Source: JAKBCQ01 sp021807585 (GTDB taxonomy: Bacteria > Planctomycetota > Planctomycetia > Isosphaerales > Isosphaeraceae). Taken from it: a stretch of 8,025 bases of DNA. The stretch is taken from the NCBI GenBank assembly GCA_027325115.1, contig DAHWFG010000373.1:1-8025 (forward strand), given 5' to 3'. The notes beneath the pieces are model-generated. The model saw only the letters and a program-made list of their open reading frames with translations, was not told the origin of the DNA and searched no databases. The position numbers and the translations under genes were made by a program. Each line of letters opens with the position of its first letter. Position 1 is the stretch's first letter. Positions 1-6,500 of the stretch are shown piece after piece.

Positions 1-566
1 CCTTGAGCGTTCGGATTCGCGGGAGTGACCTTGGGAGGAGGCGGGGCGTAATCGCAATCGGTGACGACCGCATACGACGTGGCGCGAATCGGTCGGTCGA
101 CGACGTAGGAAGATGTAACATAGGCCGTCGGCGAGAGATAAACCGTCGGCGAGGCGTAAACGGTGGGAGTCGTGTAAACCGTCGGCGTCGTGAAGACCGT
201 CGGGGTCGCGAGGAGCGGAGCGCCGTTTACGATCCGCGAACGCGTGACCGTGCGTCGCGGGCGATAGCGCGTCGTCGTCACCACGTAGGATGTGGGGCTC
301 AACGCGTAAGTCGGCGTGAGGAAAGAGGATTCGTAAACCGTGGGGACGACGTACGAGGTTGAGGAGACGTACGTCGTCGGCACGACATACGATGTCGAGA
401 CGACGGGCGACGAGGCGACGTAAGTCGTCGGCGTCGTGAAGACGGTTTCGACCGGCGAGACGGCGATGAATTCGTCGATCATGGATGCGGACGACGCCTG
501 CGCCGCGGAAAAGAGCGTGACAAACCCCGCGCATACGAACAATCGCCGGGGGGAAATACGAGTCAT
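1..566 (-). CDS. Secreted Tyr/Thr/Val/Pro-rich repeat protein, C-terminus beyond the window
   Basis: The reading frame opens with ATG at 566-564 and stays open for 188 codons to the left edge, so the C-terminus is missing. An AGGAG Shine-Dalgarno sequence at 576-580, nine bases upstream, supports this start. Residues 1-27 look like a Sec signal peptide: basic MTRISPRR, a hydrophobic stretch (LFVCAGFVTLFSA) and small residues (AQASSA) at the likely cleavage site. The mature part is dominated by Thr, Val, Tyr, Pro and Ser. Residues about 40-100 carry loose TSYVVPT-like repeats, about 101-118 form an Arg-rich linker (RYRPRRTVTRSR), and 120-149 are five tandem PTVY-type hexapeptides. A single Cys follows in a TDCDY context, then a Pro-rich stretch. 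Function is unknown. The composition recalls the Tyr/Thr/Val-rich cell-wall proteins reported from Rhodopirellula, but I do not claim homology. It is divergent from arsR and probably unrelated to arsenic. Confidence 0.8.
   Translation of the reverse strand, partial: MTRISPRRLFVCAGFVTLFSAAQASSASMIDEFIAVSPVETVFTTPTTYVASSPVVSTSYVVPTTYVSSTSYVVPTVYESSFLTPTYALSPTSYVVTTTRYRPRRTVTRSRIVNGAPLLATPTVFTTPTVYTTPTVYASPTVYLSPTAYVTSSYVVDRPIRATSYAVVTDCDYAPPPPKVTPANPNAQ
120..209 (-). repeat. Five tandem 18-bp units encoding PTVY hexapeptides
   Basis: Read on the minus strand, 209 to 120 is five consecutive 18-base units, each encoding a variant of [A/T/L][T/S]-P-T-[V/A]-[Y/F]. They correspond to residues 120-149 of the secreted protein. 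The units differ mainly at third codon positions and in the first two residues, so the peptide pattern is better kept than the DNA. That suggests an old expansion held by selection on the protein rather than a recent slippage array. Confidence 0.85.
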
Positions 567-659
567 CGTTACGAACTCCTGCTCCAAAACGCTTTGCTAC
601 GGGACGATAAGGCCTCCCGGCCGAAAGAACCCGCTCCGTGCGAATCTTCGTTGCAATCA

Positions 660-689
660 ATCTTATCACACCACGAGACGATGTACCAA
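660..689 (-). promoter_or_regulatory. Possible promoter of the secreted repeat protein
   Basis: On the minus strand TTGGTA (689-684) and TAAGAT (665-660) are separated by 18 bases. Each matches the sigma70 -35 and -10 consensus at four of six positions. The site lies about 94 bases upstream of the start codon at 566. It is the best candidate I found in this part of the divergent region, but the match is weak. Confidence 0.3.
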
Positions 690-734
690 GCCGCGAGCGA
701 TTCCCCGAATGCGATTTTCGCGAATTTCGACGGC

Positions 735-763
735 TTGACACGACGGCGCAAATCGTTTATCGT
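735..763 (+). promoter_or_regulatory. arsR promoter
   Basis: A perfect -35 hexamer TTGACA (735-740) is followed after exactly 17 bases by TATCGT (758-763), a 4/6 match to the -10 consensus. Transcription would start near 770, leaving a leader of about 40 bases before the arsR ATG at 809. The -10 lies inside the operator-like element at 752-774, the arrangement expected for an autorepressed ArsR gene. Confidence 0.65.
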
Positions 764-774
764 CGATATACGAT
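752..774. promoter_or_regulatory. Candidate ArsR operator, copy 1
   Basis: This 23-base element begins ATCGTTTATCG and ends ACGAT. It contains two overlapping inverted repeats: TATCG-T-CGATA (758-768), and ATCGT/ACGAT arms (759-763 and 770-774) six bases apart. It recurs at 1159-1181 upstream of arsM with 20 of 23 positions identical. It covers the -10 of the arsR promoter, so a bound repressor would block RNA polymerase. ArsR-family dimers bind imperfect inverted repeats at such positions. Assignment to this ArsR is inference. Confidence 0.55.
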
Positions 775-808
775 GAAGGCGAGCGAGGTGTAATCCAGGG
801 ATACAGAC

Positions 809-1138
809 ATGAAGGAATACGATTTTCTTTCGAGCGCGCGGGCGGCGACGGGTAAGGAACGAACGGTCGGGAAAACCGAGGTTGAGTTGGCCGGGTTGGC
901 CAAGGCGATCGGTCATCCCGCTCGGGTGAAGATTCTTCGATATCTTGCGAGTCGCGATTCTTGCCTCTGCGGCGACATCGTCGACGAGATCGCGCTGGCG
1001 CAATCGACCGTGTCGCAGCACCTCAAAATACTTAAGGATTCCGGGCTGATCCAGGGCGAAATCAACCCCCCGCGGGTTTGCTATTGCATTAATCCCGCCG
1101 CGATCGCCCGGCTCAAAGCTCTCGTCGACGGCTTGTGA
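809..1138 (+). CDS. arsR: ArsR/SmtB-family arsenic-responsive transcriptional repressor
   Basis: This 109-residue protein has the size and winged-helix pattern of ArsR/SmtB repressors: AIGHPARVKILRYLA (33-47), then the recognition helix region ALAQSTVSQHLKILKDSGLI (62-81) and a wing ending in GEINPPRVCYC (83-93). Family members repress metalloid operons and leave the operator when As(III) or Sb(III) binds cysteine thiolates. Here Cys52 and Cys54 (SCLCGD) sit where the ELCVCDL metal site of classical ArsR lies. The third Cys of that motif is absent, but a second CxC pair, Cys91 and Cys93, is present at the wing. The ATG at 809 has AGGG eight bases upstream and a TTGACA promoter further up. The stop lies 101 bases before arsM. 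Arsenic is the most likely inducer, given the arsM neighbour. Confidence 0.94.
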   Translation: MKEYDFLSSARAATGKERTVGKTEVELAGLAKAIGHPARVKILRYLASRDSCLCGDIVDEIALAQSTVSQHLKILKDSGLIQGEINPPRVCYCINPAAIARLKALVDGL

Positions 1139-1155
1139 CATTTTTTTTGATTCGA

Positions 1156-1181
1156 TTGATCGTTTATCGACGATCAACGAT
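1156..1181. promoter_or_regulatory. Candidate ArsR operator, copy 2, upstream of arsM
   Basis: Positions 1159-1181 repeat the element at 752-774 with three differences. This copy also contains a perfect inverted repeat with eight-base arms, TTGATCGT (1156-1163) and ACGATCAA (1170-1177), six bases apart. TTGAT/ATCAA half-sites are known from ArsR operators of other bacteria. I see no convincing -35 hexamer at the right spacing. An eight-T tract (1141-1148) follows the arsR stop with only a weak preceding hairpin (AAGC/GCTT). It remains open whether arsM has its own promoter or is read through from arsR. Confidence 0.5.
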
Positions 1182-1200
1182 CAGCGATCAACGGCGATCA
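1171..1200 (+). repeat. Four CGATCA copies in a short array
   Basis: CGATCA occurs at 1171-1176, 1178-1183, 1185-1190 and 1195-1200, with periods of 7, 7 and 10 bases. The array overlaps the right half of operator copy 2 and runs toward the arsM ribosome-binding site. It could extend the operator with extra half-sites, or be a simple-sequence repeat of the genome. Confidence 0.75.
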
Positions 1201-1210
1201 GTGATTCGTG

Positions 1211-1225
1211 TTGATATTTTATCAA
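1211..1225. promoter_or_regulatory. Inverted repeat TTGATA-TTT-TATCAA before the arsM ribosome-binding site
   Basis: A perfect six-base inverted repeat with a three-base centre ends four bases before the arsM Shine-Dalgarno GGAG (1229-1232). Its TTGAT/ATCAA halves resemble ArsR-type half-sites. As RNA it could form a small AU-rich hairpin next to the ribosome-binding site. Confidence 0.45.
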
Positions 1226-1239
1226 AGTGGAGCGAGTAT

Positions 1240-2202
1240 ATGAACGATACAACAACGATTATCGACGCGGTGAAATCGAAATACGCGTCGGTCGCGGAGA
1301 GCGGGCTTTCGACCGCGCACGAGGGCGTTCGCGCCGTGGCCGAGGCGTTCGGCTACACCCCCGAGGAGCTCGCGGCGATCCCCGCAGCTGCGAACATGGG
1401 GCTCTCGTGCGGCAACCCGACCGCGACCGCGAATCTGAGGCCCGGCGAAACCGTCGTCGATCTCGGTTCGGGAGGAGGACTCGACGTCTTCCTCGCCGCG
1501 CGGAAAGTCGGCGTGAACGGTCGAGCGATCGGAATCGACATGACGCGGGCGATGATCGATCTGGCGTTGAAAAACGCGGCGAACGCGGTTGGAGACGACG
1601 GACGACCGTTGACGAACGTCGAATTTCGTCTCGGTACGATCGACCGGCTTCCATTGGCCGACGCTTCGGTCGATTGCGTGATCTCGAATTGCGTGATCAA
1701 TCTCGCCCCCGATAAGCCCGCGGTGTTTCGCGAGATCGCGCGGGTTCTCAAGCCTGGAGGAAGGCTCGCGGTCAGCGACATCGCGCTCAAAAAACCGCTG
1801 CCGCGCGAGATCGGCGACGACTTGATGGCGTATGTCGGCTGCATCGCCGGAGCGATTCCGATCGACGATTATCGCCGCGGCCTGGTTGACGCGGGATTTG
1901 AATATGTCGAAATCATTGATTCCGGCGCCGATTTGAACGCGTACGCCAAAATCGATAATCAATCGGGGTGTTGCTCGCCTTCGATGAATGAAACGGGCCT
2001 CGGGGTCGTCGACGCGGGATGTTGTTCAACTTCGATCGAACCCGCCGCTTCCGACGAAGGATGTTGCGCCCCCGCGATCGGCCCCGCCGCGGTCGTGAGC
2101 GACGACCTTCTCGCGCGCCTCGCCGACCTGCTCAAACGCCACGACGTCAACGATTTCGCCGCGAGCGTCAAGGCGTTCGCCGTCAAGCCGAAAGCATCGT
2201 GA
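1240..2202 (+). CDS. arsM: Arsenite S-adenosylmethionine methyltransferase
   Basis: The 320-residue product matches ArsM, which transfers methyl groups from S-adenosylmethionine to As(III) in the cytoplasm, giving methylated and finally volatile arsenicals. The SAM-binding motif I is VVDLGSGGGLDVFLAA (72-87), followed by GIDMT (98-102). The three conserved arsenic-binding cysteines are present: Cys57 (NMGLSCGNP), Cys151 (SNCVINL) and Cys201 (VGCIAGA). The last two are 50 residues apart, as in characterised ArsM. The fourth Cys of the algal enzyme has no evident equivalent. The methyltransferase ends near residue 240. The extra 80 residues carry three GCC motifs (243-245, 260-262, 274-276) and a charged helical end. 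I chose ATG 1240 because GGAG (1229-1232) lies seven bases upstream and the protein then begins as ArsM usually does. An in-frame GTG at 1135 overlaps the arsR stop and would add an unlikely 35 residues. Confidence 0.95.
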   Translation: MNDTTTIIDAVKSKYASVAESGLSTAHEGVRAVAEAFGYTPEELAAIPAAANMGLSCGNPTATANLRPGETVVDLGSGGGLDVFLAARKVGVNGRAIGIDMTRAMIDLALKNAANAVGDDGRPLTNVEFRLGTIDRLPLADASVDCVISNCVINLAPDKPAVFREIARVLKPGGRLAVSDIALKKPLPREIGDDLMAYVGCIAGAIPIDDYRRGLVDAGFEYVEIIDSGADLNAYAKIDNQSGCCSPSMNETGLGVVDAGCCSTSIEPAASDEGCCAPAIGPAAVVSDDLLARLADLLKRHDVNDFAASVKAFAVKPKAS

Positions 2203-2236
2203 AATCGATACGTCGGCAATTCCTTGAATCAATGAT

Positions 2237-2271
2237 AAAAAACTCGGGCGCCGATCCATTCGAATCGGCGC
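2237..2271 (-). terminator. Intrinsic terminator of the short-chain dehydrogenase gene
   Basis: Arms GCGCCGAT (2248-2255) and ATCGGCGC (2264-2271) form a perfect eight-base stem with an eight-base loop. On the minus strand it is followed, five bases later, by six T (plus-strand A at 2237-2242). It lies 62 bases past the dehydrogenase stop. On the plus strand the stem could also help end arsM transcription, but only a short TTT follows there. Confidence 0.7.
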
Positions 2272-2285
2272 GGCGTGTTTATCGA

Positions 2286-2334
2286 CGATTCCATATTGAA
2301 GCGATGGAATCGATCAAGTCGATCTTGATGTTTT
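2286..2334 (+). terminator. Double hairpin with T-tract after arsM
   Basis: Arms CGATTCCAT (2286-2294) and ATGGAATCG (2304-2312) form a perfect nine-base stem with a nine-base loop. Immediately after it, ATCAAG (2313-2318) and CTTGAT (2324-2329) form a six-base stem with loop TCGAT, followed by G and TTTT (2331-2334). The second hairpin with its T-run is a plausible though AT-rich intrinsic terminator for arsM. Its end overlaps the stop codon of the convergent dehydrogenase gene. Confidence 0.5.
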
Positions 2335-3109
2335 AGAAAATCCGCGCCAGCGTTCCGCCGTCAACGACGATTGTCGATCCGGTGACGTACGCGCCCGCGT
2401 CGCTCGCAAGCAGGAGCGCCGGGCCGATCAGTTCGTCGGGGTCTCCCCAGCGGCCGAGCGCCGTTTTGGCCGCGAATTCATCAAGCTGCGCTTTCGAGAG
2501 CAGGCTCGACGGGAGATCGGTGAGGAACGGCCCCGGTGCGATGCAATTGACCGTGACGCCGAACGGTCCCAGATCGAGAGCGCTTGCGCGAGCGAGGCCG
2601 ATGAGCGCCGATTTTGTGGCCGAATAAACGTTCCTCCCTGCCGCCGAACTGAAACCCATGATCGACGAGATATGAATCACCCGGCCCCACCGGCGCTCCT
2701 TCATGCCCGGCACGAGAGCCCGCGTGAGCGCCATGCATGACGAAAGGTTGAGCTCGATCAGCCGATCCCAAACGTCGTCATGGATCTGGTCGATCGCCTC
2801 GGGGACGTTGCTCCCCGCGTTGTTCAACAGAATGTCGACGCGACCCGAAAGAGACAGGGCGCGATCGGCGAGGGAAGCGACGTCGGAACGTTTCGTCATA
2901 TCGGCGACGATGTAATCGACGGGAACGCGCGATTCGGTCGACTTTTTGATCGAATCGACCGCGGCCTTGAGCTCGTCCTCATGGCGACTTGAAACGATCA
3001 CGCGAGCGCCGGCGTGCGCGAAACCCGTCGCCATCGCCTTCCCCAATCCCTTGCTTCCTCCGGTCACCAGCGCCGTCTTCCCCGAAAGATCAAAAAGTCT
3101 CGATAACAT
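2333..3109 (-). CDS. Short-chain dehydrogenase/reductase, gluconate 5-dehydrogenase-like
   Basis: This 258-residue protein is a complete classical SDR, a cytoplasmic NAD(P)-dependent oxidoreductase. The cofactor motif TGGSKGLG is at 16-23, NNAG at 96-99, and the catalytic tetrad is Asn121, Ser149, Tyr162 and Lys166 (YSATK). Arg42 after the second strand (SSRHEDEL) favours NADP(H). The C-terminal motif GRWGDPDELIG (219-229) and the ending VVDGG closely resemble gluconate 5-dehydrogenase and 2-deoxy-gluconate 3-dehydrogenase proteins. A sugar-acid or related hydroxyl substrate is the best guess, but SDR substrates cannot be read reliably from sequence. The ATG at 3109-3107 has GGGAG (3118-3122) eight bases upstream and a promoter at 3132-3160. 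The gene converges on arsM and diverges from the large cytochrome protein. No transmembrane segment or signal peptide is visible. Confidence 0.94.
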   Translation of the reverse strand: MLSRLFDLSGKTALVTGGSKGLGKAMATGFAHAGARVIVSSRHEDELKAAVDSIKKSTESRVPVDYIVADMTKRSDVASLADRALSLSGRVDILLNNAGSNVPEAIDQIHDDVWDRLIELNLSSCMALTRALVPGMKERRWGRVIHISSIMGFSSAAGRNVYSATKSALIGLARASALDLGPFGVTVNCIAPGPFLTDLPSSLLSKAQLDEFAAKTALGRWGDPDELIGPALLLASDAGAYVTGSTIVVDGGTLARIF

Positions 3110-3131
3110 CGCCCGTTCTCCCTCGCTCTTG

Positions 3132-3160
3132 TCTATAGGTTTAAACTTGTGTTAAATCAA
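3132..3160 (-). promoter_or_regulatory. Promoter of the short-chain dehydrogenase gene
   Basis: On the minus strand TTGATT (3160-3155) and TATAGA (3137-3132) are separated by 17 bases, each matching the sigma70 consensus at four of six positions. The site is 23-51 bases upstream of the start codon, within an AT-rich patch of an otherwise GC-rich spacer. The patch also contains the palindrome GTTTAAAC (3139-3146). Confidence 0.5.
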
Positions 3161-3564
3161 GCATGTCATTCGATTCGACGGTTCGGCTCGCGCGCGTTAT
3201 CAGGGAACGGCGGTGTCCGCTCGTTTCGGATCGACACGACTCGCCGAGCCATCGTAACCGCGCACACGGGGCGACGCCGGCGGTTCGCTTTCGTCGCGGT
3301 TTGATTCGATTCCCGGCTCGGGAAGTTGGCGAACATCGCGGTTCGATTTTTAAGATCGCGGTTCGTCGATCAGGTCGAGGCGCGATCCGAACGCGACTCG
3401 AGCGACGTTCATTTGAGGAATTGTCGGGCGGGCTCGATTTGCGATTTCGCGCCGGGCCGAAGGTTGCCGCGCGCCTTTCGACGGGTCATGATAAGGCGAA
3501 TGCAAGGCGTCGCGGCGCAACGTCGCGGCGGTTGATTTCAACCATAAACCTTCGGAAACCGGCC
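3161..3564 (+). other. Long leader or intergenic stretch before the ThuA/cytochrome gene
   Basis: About 400 bases without a convincing gene. The frame of the downstream protein happens to be open from 3163, but that 134-residue extension is Arg-rich, has no domain, and would bury the clear signal peptide at 3565. I therefore read it as non-coding. No strong promoter is visible; TTGCCG (3464-3469) and TGATAA (3489-3494) are 19 bases apart and only marginal. The last part holds a direct repeat and a palindrome, listed separately. Confidence 0.6.
3508..3543. promoter_or_regulatory. Direct repeat and palindrome just upstream of the ThuA/cytochrome gene
   Basis: CGTCGCGGCG occurs at 3508-3517 and again at 3521-3530, separated by CAA. 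The second copy runs into the perfect palindrome GGTTGATTTCAACC (3530-3543; six-base arms, TT centre). The palindrome ends 21 bases before the start codon. It could be a transcription-factor site or a leader hairpin; the sequence does not decide which. Confidence 0.45.
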
Positions 3565-6500
3565 ATGATGCTCTCTCGATTCGCCGCGGCGGTCGCGGTC
3601 GCGACCCTGATCGGATCGGTCGCGGTCGCCGCCGACCCGCCCCCCAAACCGATCAAGGCGCTGTTCGTGTGCGGCGGCTGCTGCCACGATTACACCAATC
3701 AAAAAAACCTGATCAAAAAAGGGCTCGAAGAACGCGCCCACATCGAGGTCACCGTCGTTCAACAGGGAGGGACTTCGACCAAATCGGAAATCGATTTATA
3801 TAAAAACGATGATTGGTCAAAAGGTTATGATATTGTCATTCATGACGAATGCTTTTCCGACGCCAAAGATCCCGCGTGGCTTGAGCGAATCCTCAAGCCT
3901 CACAAGGCGGGATTGCCCGGAGTCGTCGTGCACTGCGCGATGCATTGTTATCGCACGGGATCGGACGAATGGTTCAAGTTTTGCGGCGTCACTTCGCGGC
4001 GCCACGGGAAGCAATATGCTCACGACGTACTTAACCGCGATGCTGAACATCCAATCATGAAAGGCTTTGGTCCCGCGTGGGCCAATCCCGCGGGCGAACT
4101 TTACTGGATCGAAAAAGTGTGGCCGACTGCGCACGCTCTGGGATCGTCCAAGAACCAAGAGAACGGCCACGACGAAGTTTGCGTGTGGACGAATCAGTAC
4201 GAGGGGAAAACGCGAGTCTTCGGTACGACGATCGGCCATCACAACGAAACCGTAAGTGATCCCGCCTATCTCAATTTGATGACGCGGGGCGTGTTGTGGG
4301 CTTGCGACAAGCTCGACGACAAATACCTCAAACCCGTCGAACCCCGGAAGGTTTCGATCAACGAAGCCAAAGGTAAGCACGCGACGGCTTCGAGCGAGGA
4401 GACGGGCAAGGGAAATCTCGCGGGAGGCGCGTTCGACGGCAATGGGGCGACCCGCTGGTGCGCCGCGAACTCGAACGCGGGCGAGTGGCTCGAGGTCGAT
4501 CTCGGCAAGCCGACCAAAATCGAAGGGATTACGCTTGAATGGGAATCCGACGGCGCCGTCTATCGCTACAAAATCGAGGGTTCCGCCGACGGCTCAAACT
4601 GGAGGACGCTCGTCGACGCGTCGCGAAACAAAGAAAACGGACCTTATGTTCATAAGGATCATCTTGGTTCTTCGCGATACGTGAAGGTCGTTTTTTTGGG
4701 GAGCGACACGGGTTCGTGGGGGAGTTTGCGCGAGGTTTTGGTCGACGGGGGACGTGAGGAGGTCGTGCGGCGCGAGGAGCGCGCCGCGCCGGCCTCGGCG
4801 GATCCCAGGCTCGCCGACGTCAAGGTTCCCGAGGGCTTCGAGGCGCGCGTTTTCGCCGCGCCTCCCGCGGTCAATTACCCCGTTTATGTCGCGGCGTCCC
4901 CCGAGGGGGACGTCTACGTTTCGGTCGATCGCAACGGCTCGCTCGATCGCGAGCCGCACCGCGGTTCGGTCGTCAAGCTGTCCGATCTCGACGGCGACGG
5001 TCGAGCCGATCAGGCCAAGCTTTTCGTCCCCGACGTCGATTCTCCCCGCGGCCTCGTTTGGGATCACGATCGCCTGTATCTTATGCATCCTCCTCATTTA
5101 AGTGTATATATCGATCACGATCACGACGGCATAGCCGACGAACATAAATATTTGGTAAAAAATATTGCTTTCGGATTTAAAGATCGTCCCGCGGATCATA
5201 CTTCGAATGGCGTGACGTTGGGGCTCGACGGCCGGCTTTATCTCGCGATCGGCGATTTCGGCTTCCTGCGCGCCGAGGGCGCCGACGGCCGCACGTTGCA
5301 ACTGCGCGGCGGCGGAGTCGTTCGCGTTGGTACCGACGGCACGGGTTTGGAGCTTTACTCGCGCGGTACGCGTAATATTCTTGAGGTTTCGCTCGACCCG
5401 CTCTTAAACGCGTTCGCCCGCGATAACACCAACGACGGCGGAGGCTGGGACATCAGGCTGCATCATTTCAGCGGAATCGAACATCACGGATATCCGTCGC
5501 TTTTCCAAAATTTTTCCGACGAAATCGTTCAACCCCTCGCCGATTACGGCGGAGGTTCAGGGTGCGGAGGGCTCCATCTCGCCGAACCCGGCTTTCCCAA
5601 AGGCTACGGAAACGCGCTTTACACCGCCGATTGGGGACGTGAACGCATTTATCGACATATCTTAACACCCAAAGGAGCGACTTTCGCCGCCGATCAGACC
5701 GAGTTCATCGCGATCCCCCGCGCGACCGATCTCGACGTCGACGCGCTAAGCCGTCTTTATGTATCGAGCTGGAAAGGAGCGACGTTCACCTACGCGGGAG
5801 AGAACGTCGGTTACGTGATCCGGGTCGTTCCCGCGGGATACAAACCCGATCCTTTGCCCGATTTTTCCAATCTCGATTCCGCCGAATTAATCAAGCTATT
5901 CGAGTATCCAAGTATGCGTAGACGTCTTGAAGCTCAGCGCGAGCTGTTGCGTCGAGGCCTTGACGAGCAAACGATCAAGGCGCTTTCGGCGTTCGCGGGG
6001 GATCGCTCGAAATCGATCGAGGCGCGGGTCGCGGCGATTTTCACGCTGAAGCAGGATCTCGGTTCAAAAGCGAATCCAATTCTTATCAGTTTATGCGATA
6101 ATGCGACCGTCCGCGCGTACGCGCTCCGCGCCCTCACCGATCATGACGACGAACTCGCCGGCGCCCTCGGCCCCCCGATCGCCGATGCGGCGCGAGACGC
6201 CGACCCGCGCGTCCGCAGACAGGCGGCCGAAAGCCTGGCGCGGCTCGGCAAGCTCGAATTCGCCTCCGCCCTCGTCCCCCTCTTGACCGATGCCGATCCG
6301 ATCGTCGCGCACACCGCCGTTAAAGCGCTCACGCTCCTGAAAGCGAGCGACGTCTGTTTCAAAGTCGTCGACGATAACAAGGCCTCTGCGCGATCTCGCG
6401 AAGCCGCGCTCACCGTTTTGCGATCGCTCCACGAGCCCAAGGTCGTCGCCGGGCTGATCGCTCGCCTCGAGAAAGAGACCGACTCGACGCGCCGCGTCGG

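Noticed and set aside
3..362. Arg-rich plus-strand open frame at the left edge
   Set aside because: It is the complement of the PTVY repeat protein, whose signal peptide and ribosome-binding site show the true strand.
773..793. Six-codon leader peptide before arsR
   Set aside because: ATG 773 opens six codons ending in TAA, but there is no ribosome-binding site and no regulatory codon pattern. Likely chance.
1116..1148. Intrinsic terminator at the end of arsR
   Set aside because: There is an eight-T tract, but the preceding hairpin is only four base pairs (AAGC/GCTT) with a long loop and a six-base gap. At most a weak attenuator.
569..1177. 202-codon open frame on the minus strand opposite arsR
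   Set aside because: It is the antisense shadow of arsR, which has clear homology, a promoter and a ribosome-binding site. The shadow has no recognisable domain.
1171..1200. CRISPR array or plasmid-type iterons
   Set aside because: Units are only six to seven bases with no spacers, and there are no cas or replication genes nearby.
1135..1239. Upstream GTG start for arsM overlapping the arsR stop
   Set aside because: It would translate the T-tract and the operator-like repeats, while ATG 1240 has GGAG at seven bases and gives the usual ArsM beginning.
1222..1962. 246-codon open frame opposite arsM
   Set aside because: Arg/Asp-rich shadow of a GC-rich gene; arsM on the plus strand carries all the conserved residues.
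3163..3564. N-terminal extension of 134 residues on the ThuA/cytochrome protein
   Set aside because: The frame is open but Arg-rich and featureless, and a standard signal peptide begins at 3565. An exported protein would not carry that signal 134 residues inside.
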